DNA of 41,281 nt, taken from Acanthaster planci. Its lineage: Eukaryota; Echinodermata; Asteroidea; Valvatida; Acanthasteridae. Where the stretch lies: positions 1,991,663 through 2,032,943 of the forward strand of contig NW_019091402.1 in the NCBI RefSeq assembly GCF_001949145.1, read 5' to 3'. Under the pieces are notes generated by a model. It was not told the origin of the DNA, did no database searches, and was given only the letters and a program-made list of their open reading frames with translations. A program made the position numbers and the translations under genes. Within the stretch, counting starts at the first letter, position 1; every line of letters begins with the position of its first letter. Of the stretch, positions 24,501 to 34,945 are shown piece by piece.

Positions 24501-25454
24501 TTTCCGAAGTCCTATTCAGTTTTTTGCGGACCAGCTGTACAAGGCTATGAAAGGAGCGGGAACAGACGAGAAACACCTGATTCGCATCATTGTATCCCGT
24601 TGCGAGGTGAGTCAAATGGTGCTCTTTCCGGCCATCGGAAGACTGATAAATATGATGTTCAAACTTATTAAACAGGGATGTTTCTATTTCGGAATTGGAT
24701 GTAAGATTTGGGTTCCTAACTGATCAGCATGTTTTTGTCAGGCCTTTTTGGGAAGAACTGGGTCATTGTGCTGTAGTCGAGACCAGACACAAGACCAGGC
24801 AAAAGACCAGACACAGGACCAGACACAAGACCAGGCAAAAGACCAGACACAGGACCAGACACAAGACCATCACAAGACCAGACACAAGACCAAACACAAG
24901 ACTAGTCACAAGTAATAGGGTGAACAATGACAAAGGAATGCTTTGTTGCAGTTTATTTGAGTAGTTTGTGGCTTAAATTGAGACTGGAGGTCTTGTTTTG
25001 GTCTTGTGTGATCTTGTGAAGGTCTTAAGTGGTTTCGACTACAACGCTGTTCTGGGTTGCTGTTAAAGCCCATCGCAGTTGATCGAAAGTGATTGTATTT
25101 ATTCCAATCCACCAGAATTCTATGGAGAATAGTTTAATAAAAACTAAGATAAGTTATAATAGCAAGTTCACATTTTTGACTCAAACTTTTATTCCTCGTT
25201 TCAAACACCTTTTCAAGTGACCCAAAATATGAAGGACGATCCTTTCCTTAATTTTGTTCCTCCAGTGAAACTTAGGCCATAGATTTCATTCTCAATGAGA
25301 GTAACTATTGTTCCTTGTTCCCCCTGTGCAGGTTGACTTGGCGCACATCAAAGTGGCCTACGCCGCCTCCCATGGCAAGCCCCTGGCGGACGCCATCAGG
25401 GGGGAGACCAGCGGCGACTTCCGGAAAGTCCTCCTCGCACTCGTCGGGCCGTAG
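12553..25454 (+). CDS. Annexin, four-repeat core (gene 2, complete, 12 exons)
   Basis: Predicted calcium-dependent phospholipid-binding annexin of 312 aa. Exons: 12553-12555 (ATG only), 16492-16567, 18093-18187, 19658-19771, 20450-20506, 21007-21040, 21498-21577, 21956-22024, 23045-23143, 23815-23890, 24494-24606, 25332-25454 (TAG). Every exon from 2 to 11 has exactly the length and phase of its gene 1 counterpart; the last is 3 nt longer. Calcium loops K-G-(L/A)-G-T-D-E fall at residues 24-30, 96-102, 179-185 and 254-260, with caps E67, D139, E222 and E297, so all four sites look intact. The start has A at -3 and G at +4 and its donor is GTAAGT. The last exon is noticeably G+C-rich. Protein similarity to gene 1 is high (33/38 in exon 4, 23/32 in exon 3), but introns are unrelated by eye. 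Exon 1 is inferred from the paired donor in gene 3 and the equivalent ATG/donor in gene 1. Confidence 0.92.
13155..13228. repeat. Short foldback repeat, family D, copy 1
   Basis: A ~70-bp unit with the core GTATGTAAAAT.ATATTGAAAT.GGA.GATTT recurs at 14700-14770 and 27412-27486. Its ends are inverted relatives of each other (TCATTAACC(C/T)TAAC on the left, GTTAGGG(T/C)TTA on the right). It therefore looks like a very small TIR element rather than a telomeric tract. This copy lies in intron 1 of gene 2. Confidence 0.55.
14588..14922 (+). repeat. Two-copy local repeat (~100 bp) in intron 1 of gene 2
   Basis: The segment 14588-14698 recurs at about 14813-14922. Shared pieces include CCTT(C/T)CGTTGGCTT, AGAAATATGACCCAC and TGCATTGG(C/T)CTA. 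The copies have diverged moderately. Between them lies a family D foldback repeat (14700-14770). A related, more decayed piece (AAACGCTACCGCATGTCC) lies at about 32226 in intron 1 of gene 3. Confidence 0.55.
14700..14770. repeat. Short foldback repeat, family D, copy 2
   Basis: Same unit as 13155-13228 and 27412-27486, with the core GTATGTAAAATCATATTGAA. It is placed between the two copies of the local 100-bp repeat in intron 1 of gene 2. Confidence 0.5.
18378..18452. repeat. Dispersed repeat, inverted relative to 27147-27232
   Basis: The segment with CTGGTCCCTACGTTCGGAGG and CCAGACGTCTC-type sequence (read on the - strand) matches 27147-27232 in opposite orientation. Its own ends, ACTGGTCCC and GGGAACCAGT, are inverted repeats, so it may be a tiny TIR element. 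It sits in intron 3 of gene 2; the other copy lies between genes 2 and 3. Confidence 0.55.
19412..19614. mobile_element. hAT-like foldback MITE with 8-bp target duplication (intron 3 of gene 2)
   Basis: The ends are inverted repeats: CAGTGTTGTAT at 19412-19422 and ATACAACACTG at 19604-19614. ATCTCCAC directly flanks both sides (19404-19411 and 19615-19622), a perfect 8-bp target-site duplication. The middle contains a perfect 15-bp hairpin (19481-19495 with 19502-19516, 6-nt loop), and arms carrying CACAAGTC / GACTTGTG pair around it. The 8-bp duplication and CAGTG-type ends suit the hAT superfamily (family knowledge). The right end is only 43 bp before exon 4. Gene 3 keeps the uninterrupted target at 38700-38707, which supports the borders. 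Confidence 0.9.
20227..20310 (+). repeat. Dispersed repeat shared with 10655-10740
   Basis: Second copy of the repeat described in intron 11 of gene 1, here in intron 4 of gene 2. It reads CAGAAGCACCCCCTCATCGG then TTGAAAAGAGCC. Confidence 0.55.
21322..21403 (+). other. Conserved block in intron 6 of gene 2
   Basis: About 80 bp here match the equivalent intron of gene 3 (40211-40292) better than most surrounding intron sequence. The core from ATCGGTGGCTGTGATGG to GTGCTTACAGT is nearly identical (about 40 of 43 bases by hand). One forward frame is open through the block in both copies, but there are no shared splice sites, so an exon is not supported. It could be a regulatory element or a slowly decaying piece of older sequence. 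Confidence 0.45.
23439..23469. other. Perfect 14-bp hairpin in intron 9 of gene 2
   Basis: ACGGTTTGGACCAT (23439-23452) is followed by the triplet CTA and the exact reverse complement (23456-23469). No copy elsewhere in the window was noticed, and the 3-nt loop argues against a microRNA precursor. It may be the centre of an eroded palindromic transposon. Confidence 0.6.
24764..25049. mobile_element. Foldback element with internal minisatellite (intron 11 of gene 2)
   Basis: The right end, read outward, is CAGCGTTGTAGTCGAAACC. The left end at 24764 reads CATTGTGCTGTAGTCGAGACC. These ends resemble those of the element at 19412-19614. Flanking octamers AACTGGGT (24756-24763) and TTCTGGGT (25050-25057) agree at 6 of 8 positions, consistent with an aged 8-bp duplication. 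Next to the left end is an array of AGACCAGACAC-type units (24779-24912). The right arm (24985-25027) carries the same motif inverted (GGTCTTGT...). Confidence 0.75.
24779..24912 (+). repeat. Minisatellite, ~10-11 bp unit AGACCAGACAC
   Basis: About a dozen slightly varied head-to-tail copies of AGACCAGACAC / AGACCAGGCAA / GGACCAGACAC lie inside the foldback element 24764-25049. A higher-order period is visible (the first ~53 bp reappear almost unchanged). Units are contiguous with no unique spacers, so this is a tandem repeat and not a CRISPR array. Confidence 0.9.
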
Positions 25455-27146
25455 AAGGCGTTGTGTTTTCATGGCGGCCAGAGCTGTGCATAAAGAGAGT
25501 ATTCAGATTCAAATTTTGGAAACAGCATGGCTGTTCACGATGTGAAATAGAGTATGTGGCTACTATATACTAACTGTCCTAGTGCACTGGCGGACACATT
25601 TGTTTCTAACAATCATGACACTCATGTCGCAACTCTCTCTATGTACGGCTCTGTTGGGGGCGCTGTCAACCCTTCAAATAGTTGGCGACGAGCACAGTAA
25701 GCAATATGGGGATGCCTGGGAAACTTCTTTTAAAGTTAGTTCTTAGCGGGATTTACGTGGGAATTATACATTGCAAAATATAGTTTTATGTACCCAGAAT
25801 CAAGTCAGTTTGATTTGAAAGTACGTGTACACTGTTAATGGATTTAAAAGCCGTGAGTGCCTTTTTTGAAATTCACTCAGAAACAAGGAATACTTTTATG
25901 TACTACATTTAAAATATTTTTCATGTACGCAGAGACAGGTATCATAGTTAAGAACATAATTGGCGTAACGGTTTATAAATGTCAACACCTTAGGCCTGTA
26001 GGCCTAAACGTTTTCTTGTGGAAAGGGGTTAAGTCTGTTGATTAGTTTATCCTATACACGAGACAACGTTTGTTTCAAACCTACTTGTTTATGTGTTTTG
26101 AGGTCCTTTTCAGAATGCAAACTGTCTTCAAATACCGTGGGCTGAAAAGAAAAGACTTTAAAATTGTTCAAAGTGCTGTTTGGTAAGAGACTAAAGAATG
26201 GCTGCTGAATCTGCCACAAATCCACGTTAATTCAGTGCTCGAGATTCAGATGATTTCTTTTCAAGTTCAGTCAAATTCAGTGTACTTAGTACTTACTGCA
26301 AAATTCCTTTATGTCGGTGATTCTCAGTACGACAACGCAACATGGCACAGAAGACTTGACAGCAAAAGACTAGCCCACCAGCGTAGCACAGATGGACCAA
26401 AAAGATTAAGAGAAAGATATCACGATTCGATTCTTGTGTATTAAAGACACCCTACACTGCTTGTTGGCGAATTTACGCACATATCTACACCACCTGTGAC
26501 TCGGCTTAAAAACGGTCCGAAACATATTTGACAGCATATACTCTTTTTATACATCTACGGGCAAAAAGGTAGTCTGTAGTGCATATATTAGGCGACAATA
26601 TCAAACGCTGGGTAAAAAGTGGTAGTACAGGTAACATTTTCTACACTCGCTGGGTGATATGAAACAAGTTTGCTCATATTTTAGGAGAGAATCAACGCGG
26701 TTGGGTAATTTGCCGAACAGTTCGGCGAATCACCTGATCCAACGTTGGGCAAAACTTTTTCAGAGTAGTTACCACGTAATCATTTATATATTTTAAATAA
26801 AAGAACACTAATGATTACCCATTAAAATAGCTTAGGCGGAATCCTTATAATAAAGCGGAGACGCCAAAACAATTACAGAATTCTTGGAGTTATGTTGTTG
26901 CATCAAATGCCCAATTTTGCCTGTACAGCGCCCTCACTCGGCTATAATCAATAAGTTTGGCCGAAACAGCCACACTTGTTTATGGAAGAGTTTTTAAGAA
27001 AGCGTCCGATAGAAACTGTACATTTGCAGACAGCGTCAGTGTTAATTGCTGTTCTGCAATCACGCATGCATGTAACGGGAAGCAATCAACGAGAGACTTT
27101 GAGACGTTAGGTGGCGGTAGACAAACCAGTCCTACTGCAGGCTATT

Positions 27147-27232
27147 CCATAGACTGGTTCCTGTCCCGGACGTAGTTTCCAGACGTTTTACAGACGGCCT
27201 CCGAACGTAGGGACCAGAAGCGGGTAATGAAT
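27147..27232. repeat. Dispersed repeat, inverted copy of 18378-18452
   Basis: It reads AGACTGGTTCCTGTCCCGG through CCGAACGTAGGGACCAG and aligns with the reverse complement of 18378-18452. Similarity extends slightly past both inverted ends (ACCCGC on one side, CCAGTCT.TG on the other). Confidence 0.55.
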
Positions 27233-27411
27233 CCGTCAGAATTGTGCCGGGTGCTTGTAAATGAGGAAACGTTGCCCGCTCGATACACAAATCGAACAGG
27301 AGCTAATAGCATATTTTATTCTTTTTCGTCAGAGAAAATATCTTCATAAATTGTTCAGTTATGTAGAATTTAACACAATAACCACTTATTTGAGATAAAT
27401 TGCCGCAAAAT

Positions 27412-27486
27412 GATTCAACCCTACCTCCTTAGGGTGTGTGCAAAATCATATTAAAATTGGAGGATTCAGGAATGTTAGGGTTAATG
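27412..27486. repeat. Short foldback repeat, family D, copy 3
   Basis: This is the clearest copy of the ~70-bp unit. The left end ATGATTCAACCCTAC pairs imperfectly with the right end GTTAGGGTTAATGAT. The core CAAAATCATATTAAAATTGG matches the copies at 13155 and 14700. Confidence 0.55.
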
Positions 27487-28449
27487 ATGATAATCATTGA
27501 AAAATAAATTAGCACAATATGATCAACATAGGCTCAGCAAGGCGAGGTATTTTTCGCTTTCTTGCAGCGCTGAATGTGTTTCATACTCAAGCATTGCTAT
27601 ATTGGCCTGACAAAAACTTAAATATTCAGCATCCAAATTGACAGGGTAAACTTGACTCGAGTCGGGATCTCCGTGACGTCTTTGTTTTTGCTTTGGATAC
27701 ATATTGAGACCGCGCGCCGTTACGTGCTTCGCACCCTCTTGTGTCCACTTATCAGCTCAGTTCCCGACTTGACGAATCTGCCAGCAGCTTGTAGACAGCG
27801 CATGAGCTCACCTACCAAAAGTAGTTGCAGCCAGCCCCACTCACATAGCCGGACTTGTTTTTACGTCGTTCATACCTGTGTTATAATGAACGAATCTACA
27901 AGTCTGACTTGTTTGATTGGTCATACATTATGCAAGATCATGTCGTTCATATGCAATTATGAATAACTACATTATTACCAATTACCGGGGGGGGGGGCGC
28001 TCCGATTGGCTTATTCGTCAAAACGGACTTAATGATTCGTGACGTATGATACACGTTGTACAATAAACGCTATCAAATGAGGGCGCCTTTTAAGGGTTAT
28101 GCGAGCTGCTGGGCCCAGCGTGACGACGGTGTAGTGTGTAAATGTTGATGCAATGGCTGACTGGGGAAGAGCAACGTAAGTACGACTTGATTCAAGTCTA
28201 ATTGACAGGGCCAGTCGCACACTTTAAACGGCAGCCAGCAACCAGTCCCTATGTAACATGGGCGGGGACCAGTCCAGCTTTTCCACAATTGTGCGCGTAC
28301 AATCCTCGCATGCCTGGTATTGCGCACGTATGCCCTGAGTACGTAAAATGGACCACTATGTCTACCGCCAAGAAGCATCTTTTTCAGATTTTGGCAGGTA
28401 CATTTACGGTACATGATGAGACGGCAATAGCTATCACGTGACTGCATGT

Positions 28450-28825
28450 CAAGTAGTGCTTACACCAACTTCATGCACTTGTTTTAGTAATTGAGTTGTG
28501 GACAAACTAATAAAGGTATAAATATGCCTGTCGGGACTTTTTTCGGTTTGGAACACCACCGAAAAGCGCATACGTTTTGACCATTACGCAGGAATAAATT
28601 GAGGTCTTACATAAATTTCCAATAAAAATAACACAGCCAAGTTGTCCAAATAGGACTGCAAACGTTTTTTCTTTTCCTAAAAGTGGCCTGGGGCACCGTA
28701 ACATACATAAGTTGGTAGAGACATCACTTTGGAGAGAGACTTCATAGATGGAAGTTGTCATCGGTGGCACAGGTCCTGAGCCCAAGAGTTCTAATTAGAC
28801 CAATTATAGCTAAGCATCCATTCTG
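28450..28825 (+). promoter_or_regulatory. Promoter and exon 1 remnant of annexin gene 3
   Basis: Duplicate of the gene 2 upstream region (12130-12555). A consensus TATA box TATAAATA lies at 28517-28524, absent from gene 2. The exon 1 donor GTAAGT is kept at 28826-28831. The triplet before it is CTG (28823-28825) where gene 2 has ATG, and an in-frame TAA at 28811-28813 excludes an upstream start in this exon. CTG has A at -3 and would have G at +4 after splicing, a favourable context for non-AUG initiation. Whether this is a used CUG start, an exon replaced by another first exon, or a dead start cannot be told from sequence alone. Confidence 0.55.
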
Positions 28826-29619
28826 GTAAGTTGAAATCTGCTCCTGTACAGCGTGGAAGTCGATTGGGTCGTAGAACTACATGTGTATGTTGAGGGGTCT
28901 ACAGTCATTTGCAAGTTTAAGACCACTTGGAATTTTATTGGTATTTCTGTCACCGGGCCTGGATTACATTGTCTCATTGAATGATTACTTAACATGTTTT
29001 ACAGTTATGCACGACATCAGTGTATTGCTTTATACCCAGTTGAATGAATTTTTTTTGCAAAGGCAGACGTTGTTTGACTTTTAATCTATAAGCAGCATGG
29101 GTTAAGAAAAGCCAATCTATGTCATCAGATATAAAGGAAGGCACACTAAAAATTAGACTGTTAACATTACAAATCATGGAAAATAGTCAAATAGTTGTTT
29201 AACTTACGTACTAAGGTTACACATTGAGAATAAACGCATGCTACCATGATTGATTGGTTTGTGTTTGGTTTTTCTTCTTTGTGTGGGTGTTTCTGAACCT
29301 TTGCAAATGGCTGTACATGCACACACGTACATGATTGTACATGTTCTTTTAATTAATCACTTGATATTTGGACGGACAAGGGCCTATCAATGAATTGGGG
29401 CGTGGCACAGCTTGGCAGTGAGGTCAAATTAACATAAGCGACTAGTCGGTCCGACGGCCAGTGCTTCCACTTTAAAGAGAAAATCCTTAATTTGGGGCAA
29501 TGTTTGCGTTCGAAGGAATTTTTAAGGACATGAAAAAACTAAAGACATGTTGAGGAGGAAATCCCTCAAATATACGGAAGCTGTGACGAAACTGGGGTAG
29601 ATATGGATGGCAGTATAAT

Positions 29620-31500
29620 TCATAAAATGTTAACGCATGCGTGGACCAATCAGCGGTGTGTAGAGTATAAGGTCTGGGTGCTTGCGGCGTGCTTAGGGCG
29701 CGCATTGTTAGTTCACGGGAAGGTCGTGTTGTGGCAGCATTGCAGAGAACGCTTTGTACTCTCTCGTGCTGTGACTGCGTGAGGTAGCGTGGATCGACGC
29801 TGCACTGGAAGCGCTGCGTGTGGACGCACTGCAACTGGTAGGTGTAGTAGTATTAGTGAGCTGCATTGGGTCTAGATTCCGTAGTGCATGAACCCGGGCT
29901 GTGAGCTAGTGGTCTTTGTTGCTGGGTTGCTTGTCATTTGTAAGCACTGTAAGTGGAGTGATGGCTGGAAGGCAGTCCTGTTATTATTGTGCTAGCTGCC
30001 TTTGAGGTTTACTAGATGTGCTCAGATCGATGTGAGGGTAATTACCCTTTCGTTAAATCGACCCTGACTTGCATGACACTCTGTATTATTTGCGTGAGGG
30101 CTATCACTGTTTGTTGGTAGTGAAGTATCCCTTGTGTAGATTGACTGTGCTGAAGCTAGTCTGGTGGTTTGGTTTACCACGTGAGGCGTGTATTGCCTGT
30201 TCAGGAGTATTGTGTAAACAAACCTTGTGATATAAACCTCGTTGATTTATTATTGGCTGAGGGTGATTTAGGTTTCCCTTCATTCAATTGCTCTATTGCC
30301 AGATAGATCTTAAATTTCCACAAAAACGAACTGTTCCCAGGTTTAGTCCGCCGTTCGTCAGCTGATATCCGCCGTGTGTCAGGATAGCCGCTCATCTTTG
30401 CTCACTTGGTAAATAAATGTATTTGTGGGGTTAGACCAGGTCAATTTTATATCCGATCAGGCCGGTTTAATGGGTCCACCACAAGAGGCTTCAGTTGTCC
30501 CGCCACAAAGCTATGCGGAAATGTTAAGATTTGATTCAAATTCAGGTCATGCTTCTACACACGTGCTGAATGTAGCTCTGTGTGCGATTCGTTGAATGTC
30601 GACCGACTAAGAATGCACTTCCGACACGGCCTTGGGCTTTGTGAACTTTACTGAATTAAGGACGACTTTGACCAAAGGTCCAGTGCCTTAGCTGTGTCAA
30701 AGGACGACACAAATCAAAAGAGCTTGAAATTAAGCTTTAGGCCACGGAGCTTACAAGGCCAGGTAAAATTGCGCAATTCGAAGTCTGCAGAAAAACAAAA
30801 GTTGCTCTTGATAAGGTTAAGTTGGCCTAGATCGACAAATTCGATCCCGATTCAGCGATTGTGTCGGTGGAGGAGGCTGAAGATTTGATAGCTGATAGAT
30901 GAAAGGAAAATTCGTGTCGCAGACGGAGGTAACTGCTGGTTTGGCCCTTGGGCGTAATTCCCAGTGGAAGGGGGTATATAGCCCCTCACTGTTTGAGTCG
31001 GTGCATGGGCTATTGAATCATCTTATCCAACTCTTTTTTGAGGTGAGCAAAAAATTAGAGCGGATTGTGAAGAATTTGACAGACTCCCGAACGACTAAAA
31101 AGCATTCAATATCACTCAAGAGGAAATGTAATTTTAAAAAGCCAGAAATATGCTATTGTTATGTAGGATTCTGCGAGAATGTAATACATATCACAGATGT
31201 ACATCAAATATCATGAACATCAACCTCTATAGAGCCATATGTGTCATCCACCATTCCGCTTTTCAAAATGGCTAGGCAATTCATCCCCCAACCCCAATTT
31301 CTGACACAGAATTGGTGGGATCACACTTTCGCAGTTGGGCAAAAAAGACTCAGGACATCTATCAGCAGAGCAACTAAAGAACCTAAAGATTGCCGAGGAA
31401 GAGTCTTTGAAAGAACAAGAGAACCGAAAGCGAAAAAGACGAGATGAGTCATCCAGCCCTACAACTCGGGATCTTACTGATCATCGTCTCTTGCGAGGTA
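29620..31500 (+). pseudogene. Decayed retroelement-like insertion in intron 1 of gene 3
   Basis: Intron 1 of gene 3 is about 2.2 kb longer than that of gene 2, and the extra sequence falls largely here. At 29620-30430 is a regulatory-looking stretch with a CCAAT motif (about 29645), GTATAAGG (about 29656) and AATAAA (about 30411), reminiscent of a long terminal repeat. Then come broken coding pieces: an ATG at 30469 opening a short frame, a piece around 30840-30900 with FDPDSAIVSVEEAEDLIADR, frameshifted after the R, and a lysine/glutamate-rich piece at 31337-31490 (SAEQLKNLKIAEEESLKEQ). These could be remnants of a gag-like ORF. No reverse transcriptase motif and no matching second terminal repeat were found, so the class is unproven. 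Confidence 0.4.
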
Positions 31501-32086
31501 CTCAAAACATAACTTGGTTCTGTTTTTTCTTGTCATTTGGTTTTTCGTGTTTTTTCCCAGGCTGCGTCATTGTGCAGAAAGGCCTACATTTTTACTCTCT
31601 GAATAAATCCATTCGTGAGTGCGTTTTTGTTTCTCACTTTGTGTTTATTAATGGGGTCGGTGTATAAAACCAAAACGTTTCTGTGCGTTGCGTGGAATTT
31701 TGTGAAAGCAGTGTTGACGACAAAAAGCATGGTCAGTCGCTTGTTGAACATGGATGTATTGTGGTACATTATAATTTATAAACAACCTTGTTTTGCTTTT
31801 GCTGTATGTTGTTGTTGCAGTATTTTAGTGCCTAGTTTAGACTGGTGACCTGACCGTGAAAGTGACGGCGGGAACACGCAGTTCTCATAGTTAGTGGAAT
31901 GCGTGTAACTTTATTAAAATAAGTTGTCCGCATCGAATGTTTACGAAAGCCCAATCGTGCCACTGACGTAAAAATTTCAGTGGGGATGTAAGTCGTTTTT
32001 TCGTATTGCTAGTTCTTTTTCAAATTACTAATTCGTTGTTTTGAATTCCTTATTCGCTACTGTGAATTACTAATGGGTTAATTTGG

Positions 32087-32183
32087 AAACTAATTCGTCA
32101 TTATAAAAACTCCATACGACAGACTTGTGTCACAAACTAATTCGTTATTCTAAAAATACCTTTCGACAGACTTTTGCCATAAA
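32087..32183 (+). repeat. Two-copy 47-bp tandem repeat in AT-rich ATTCGTTAT region
   Basis: AACTAATTCGT.ATT.TAAAAA followed by CGACAGACTT.TG.CA occurs twice with a 47-bp period. The surrounding 31990-32300 is sprinkled with further ATTCGTTAT/ATTCGTTAT-like pieces. The array is in intron 1 of gene 3 and has no counterpart noticed in gene 2. Confidence 0.6.
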
Positions 32184-33398
32184 CAGGCAAGCTCACGTGA
32201 TCGATATGCTTAGTGTTGCCAAATTAAACGCTACCGCATGTCCTCAAATTCCTCGATCATTCGTTATTTGAATTACTTATTCGTTATATGAATAACGAAG
32301 TCCTATTACAGATAAGCAATAACTTTCTATGTGCATATTCATGATTCCACAGGCAGCTAACGCACTGTGGAGACATGATGTTTTGGTAGGTCTAATGGGT
32401 TGGCGAGATAGAGCATACGTGCAGTCGTGGCATACGGCGTTCGCGCTGCGCCTGTTCCTATGGCCCCATACGACCTAACCTTTCGTAAAGGCCTTGGTGG
32501 CTGTTCGTGTGTAACTGCAAAGTGAGTGGGCAGGAGACCAAGCGAGTGGCGCAGCCACGAGGCCTTTTCCAACTTGAATTTGAGGTTTTTGCAGTGAATT
32601 ATTCATATGCTTTTTAATATGCATTATTCATAAATTTCATGTAAACAGTTGAAGCATAGTGTCTCCGAAATAAACGGCATAAACTCCGACGCTTACACAA
32701 TGTTCCATCTGTTTTTTATGAGGGCAATAAGAGATGACAACTACATGTATGATGCTTGTTGGTGGGGGATGGTGCTGACGTTGAAGTAACACCAGCAAGT
32801 AGCAGTTCATCAAGGCCGAATGGTCAAAGCAAAACGGCAGTACTTGAACTATGGAGCTCAGTCTTAGTCTAGTCTCACCATATCCCGTGGGCATGGACGA
32901 AATACTTCAATAGCCTAACGCTGCAACTGTTTAAACTTGGCAAGGTGAATTAAGGTTTTCAGCCGATCAGAAGAACTGCTCAAATACTGCTCAACACGCT
33001 GGCCATCTTTTGTATATTTTCAATTTGCACAATGGGTTAATGTATGCTGACCCCTCGCTTATGATTGGTTGGGATTTTTGCTACCCCATTGCAGCAAAAA
33101 TGGAAATTACAAAGAAAAACATAAGAAATTCCTGACAAGTTGGAAAAGGCCCTCGTGCTGAGCTGCTTGTGTATGTAGCCTTCTCTCCAGTCACTTTGCG
33201 GTTACACACATACAACCACGAAGACCTTGACGAAAGGCTACAGCCGACCCTGCGCCCTTCCAACAACCAAAACAATTGTTTGGCTTCAGCCAATTTTACA
33301 TTGGGGATGGAGAACATCTTCGAGTTTGCAATGAATACATGTAGCAGAACCATTGTCAGACATGGGGGTGAAAAACCAAGATGAATTTTAAAATATTT

Positions 33399-33441
33399 CA
33401 ATACAGGCGATTCACAATACAATGCGCCACCAAGAGTTTGC
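33399..33441. mobile_element. Fragment of palindromic MITE family A (intron 1 of gene 3)
   Basis: CAATACAGGCGATTCACAAT followed by GCGCCACCAAGAGTTTGC matches the left arm of the elements at 5839 and 7371. The rest of the element is missing, so this is a truncated copy. Confidence 0.7.
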
Positions 33442-34945
33442 TGCAGACAGGCCACTTTTCAAATTTACTGTCAACACGCTGCCGCGATTAAGCACATTCT
33501 GATGCATAGTTTGGGGATATTTCAATGTTGTCGTTTCCAACATCACACAAAACGACCATTTTGACTACCGTGCACAATAAGCAATTTCGAATTTTCAAAC
33601 AACTTATAAACCAACAATCAGAACAATTGAAGGTTCGCGTGTACAGCGCAGTTAATGAATGAAATTTTGGGAACTATATAGCCCAAATTGCCCTACAAAG
33701 AAGCCTCCTCACGAAAATCTCTTGCTGGCCCACTGCATCGTTTTTGTTGTAAAACGTAGCAATTTTCGCTGTAAAACGGACTATTCGTGAAAACAATTCA
33801 ACTAAATTTGTCATATCATTCAATTCAACCTTCCGTTGCACGGACTGGGTATTTAATGGAGCATGCGCGGCCTCCGTCTTTCATAGACACCCATGTGTAA
33901 TCATCCCACCCCACCACAAAGACCCTTTTAATGGCATTTAAATTGATCACAAGGTGTCCCTGAGTGCCTAAAAAGGCCTCAAAAAATGCATTAAAAAAGG
34001 TAAGAGTACGGTACCCTTTTCCGAGTCAAAAGGGGGTGGGGTCACCCGGTCAATAAAAAGGAGGTTACAGTCAAAAATTCTTACAATTTTCTCAGAGCAA
34101 CCTCCGAACAGAAAGTTTTCTCTATTTTGTGGAAGAGAATGTAATCCCGTGGATCTCAAGCAGGAAAGTCGGCCTTGGATTCCAAGGCTATGGGGGGGGG
34201 GTTCATGGCAGGTTGAACATTTCCAGATCAGACATCAAATTGATAAGTGGAAATCCTGAAAAACAAAATTTACTTATATGTACTATTAAGCAATCAATCA
34301 ATTCAAAAGTGACCAAAACAGCTTAAATGACAGAATCACTTAATAAATTTTTTTAGAATCGGGATTTCCTTTAACAAGAACTGAAACACGGGGAAGAAAT
34401 GCTGCCTGTAATGGCGCGCTATGCAGAACATTTGGTAAGACTAACGTGGATTCTCAAGCATGTCAGGAAGGACTCTCTTTCACATTTCATTGAGTTCTGA
34501 CAATAAGCTTTAATACAAACAGAAACGCAATGGTGTTTTGAGACATTCCTGAGCCCCCCCCCTCGAAAAAAAGTCAAGTTGATGGGGTATGAAGTTCATC
34601 AACTTAAAAATATGGAGAATACCCCCTGTTTATTTTGCCAAAGCACTTACAGGGGGCCTGCATGACGGAAAGTAGTCCTTAATAATTCCAATTATGGGCC
34701 TACATTCTGTTACAGAGATTTAAAAGCACAGTTTTCGGGGCATGCAATCAAACGTAAAATCACTGTCATCCGTTTGTTAGACTACTCTTGTCTTGTTATC
34801 GTACATGTGAGTACGGAGGCCGGATTGTGCCACAGAACAAGGGCTGATTCAAGGGTTGTTCAGTTACCTCTTATCACCTGGCACTATTCGGTAAACGCAC
34901 ATGAAGCTAAGGTATAGTTTGTTATGTTTTCCTCCACGTTCATAG

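Larger units (their letters stand above)
25455..28440. other. 3' UTR of gene 2 and spacer to gene 3
   Basis: No coding exon was recognised. Poly(A) signal candidates are ATTAAA at 26440-26445 and AATAAA at 26796-26801. A weak foldback with CCGAAC/GTTCGG at its centre spans about 26695-26751. Dispersed repeats lie at 27147-27232 and 27412-27486. A C/G-free stretch ends in an 11-nt G-run near 27988-27998. The rest shows nothing recognisable. Confidence 0.4.

Noticed and set aside
24779-24912. CRISPR-like array
   Set aside because: Units are contiguous, short and variable without unique spacers, in a eukaryotic intron.
24695-24964. Arg/Lys/Thr/His-rich repetitive open frame
   Set aside because: It is a translation of the AGACCAGACAC minisatellite inside a foldback element, not a gene.
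27412-27486. Interstitial telomeric repeat (TTAGGG/AACCCT)
   Set aside because: Only single TTAGGG units occur at the ends of a ~70-bp foldback repeat; there is no tandem run.
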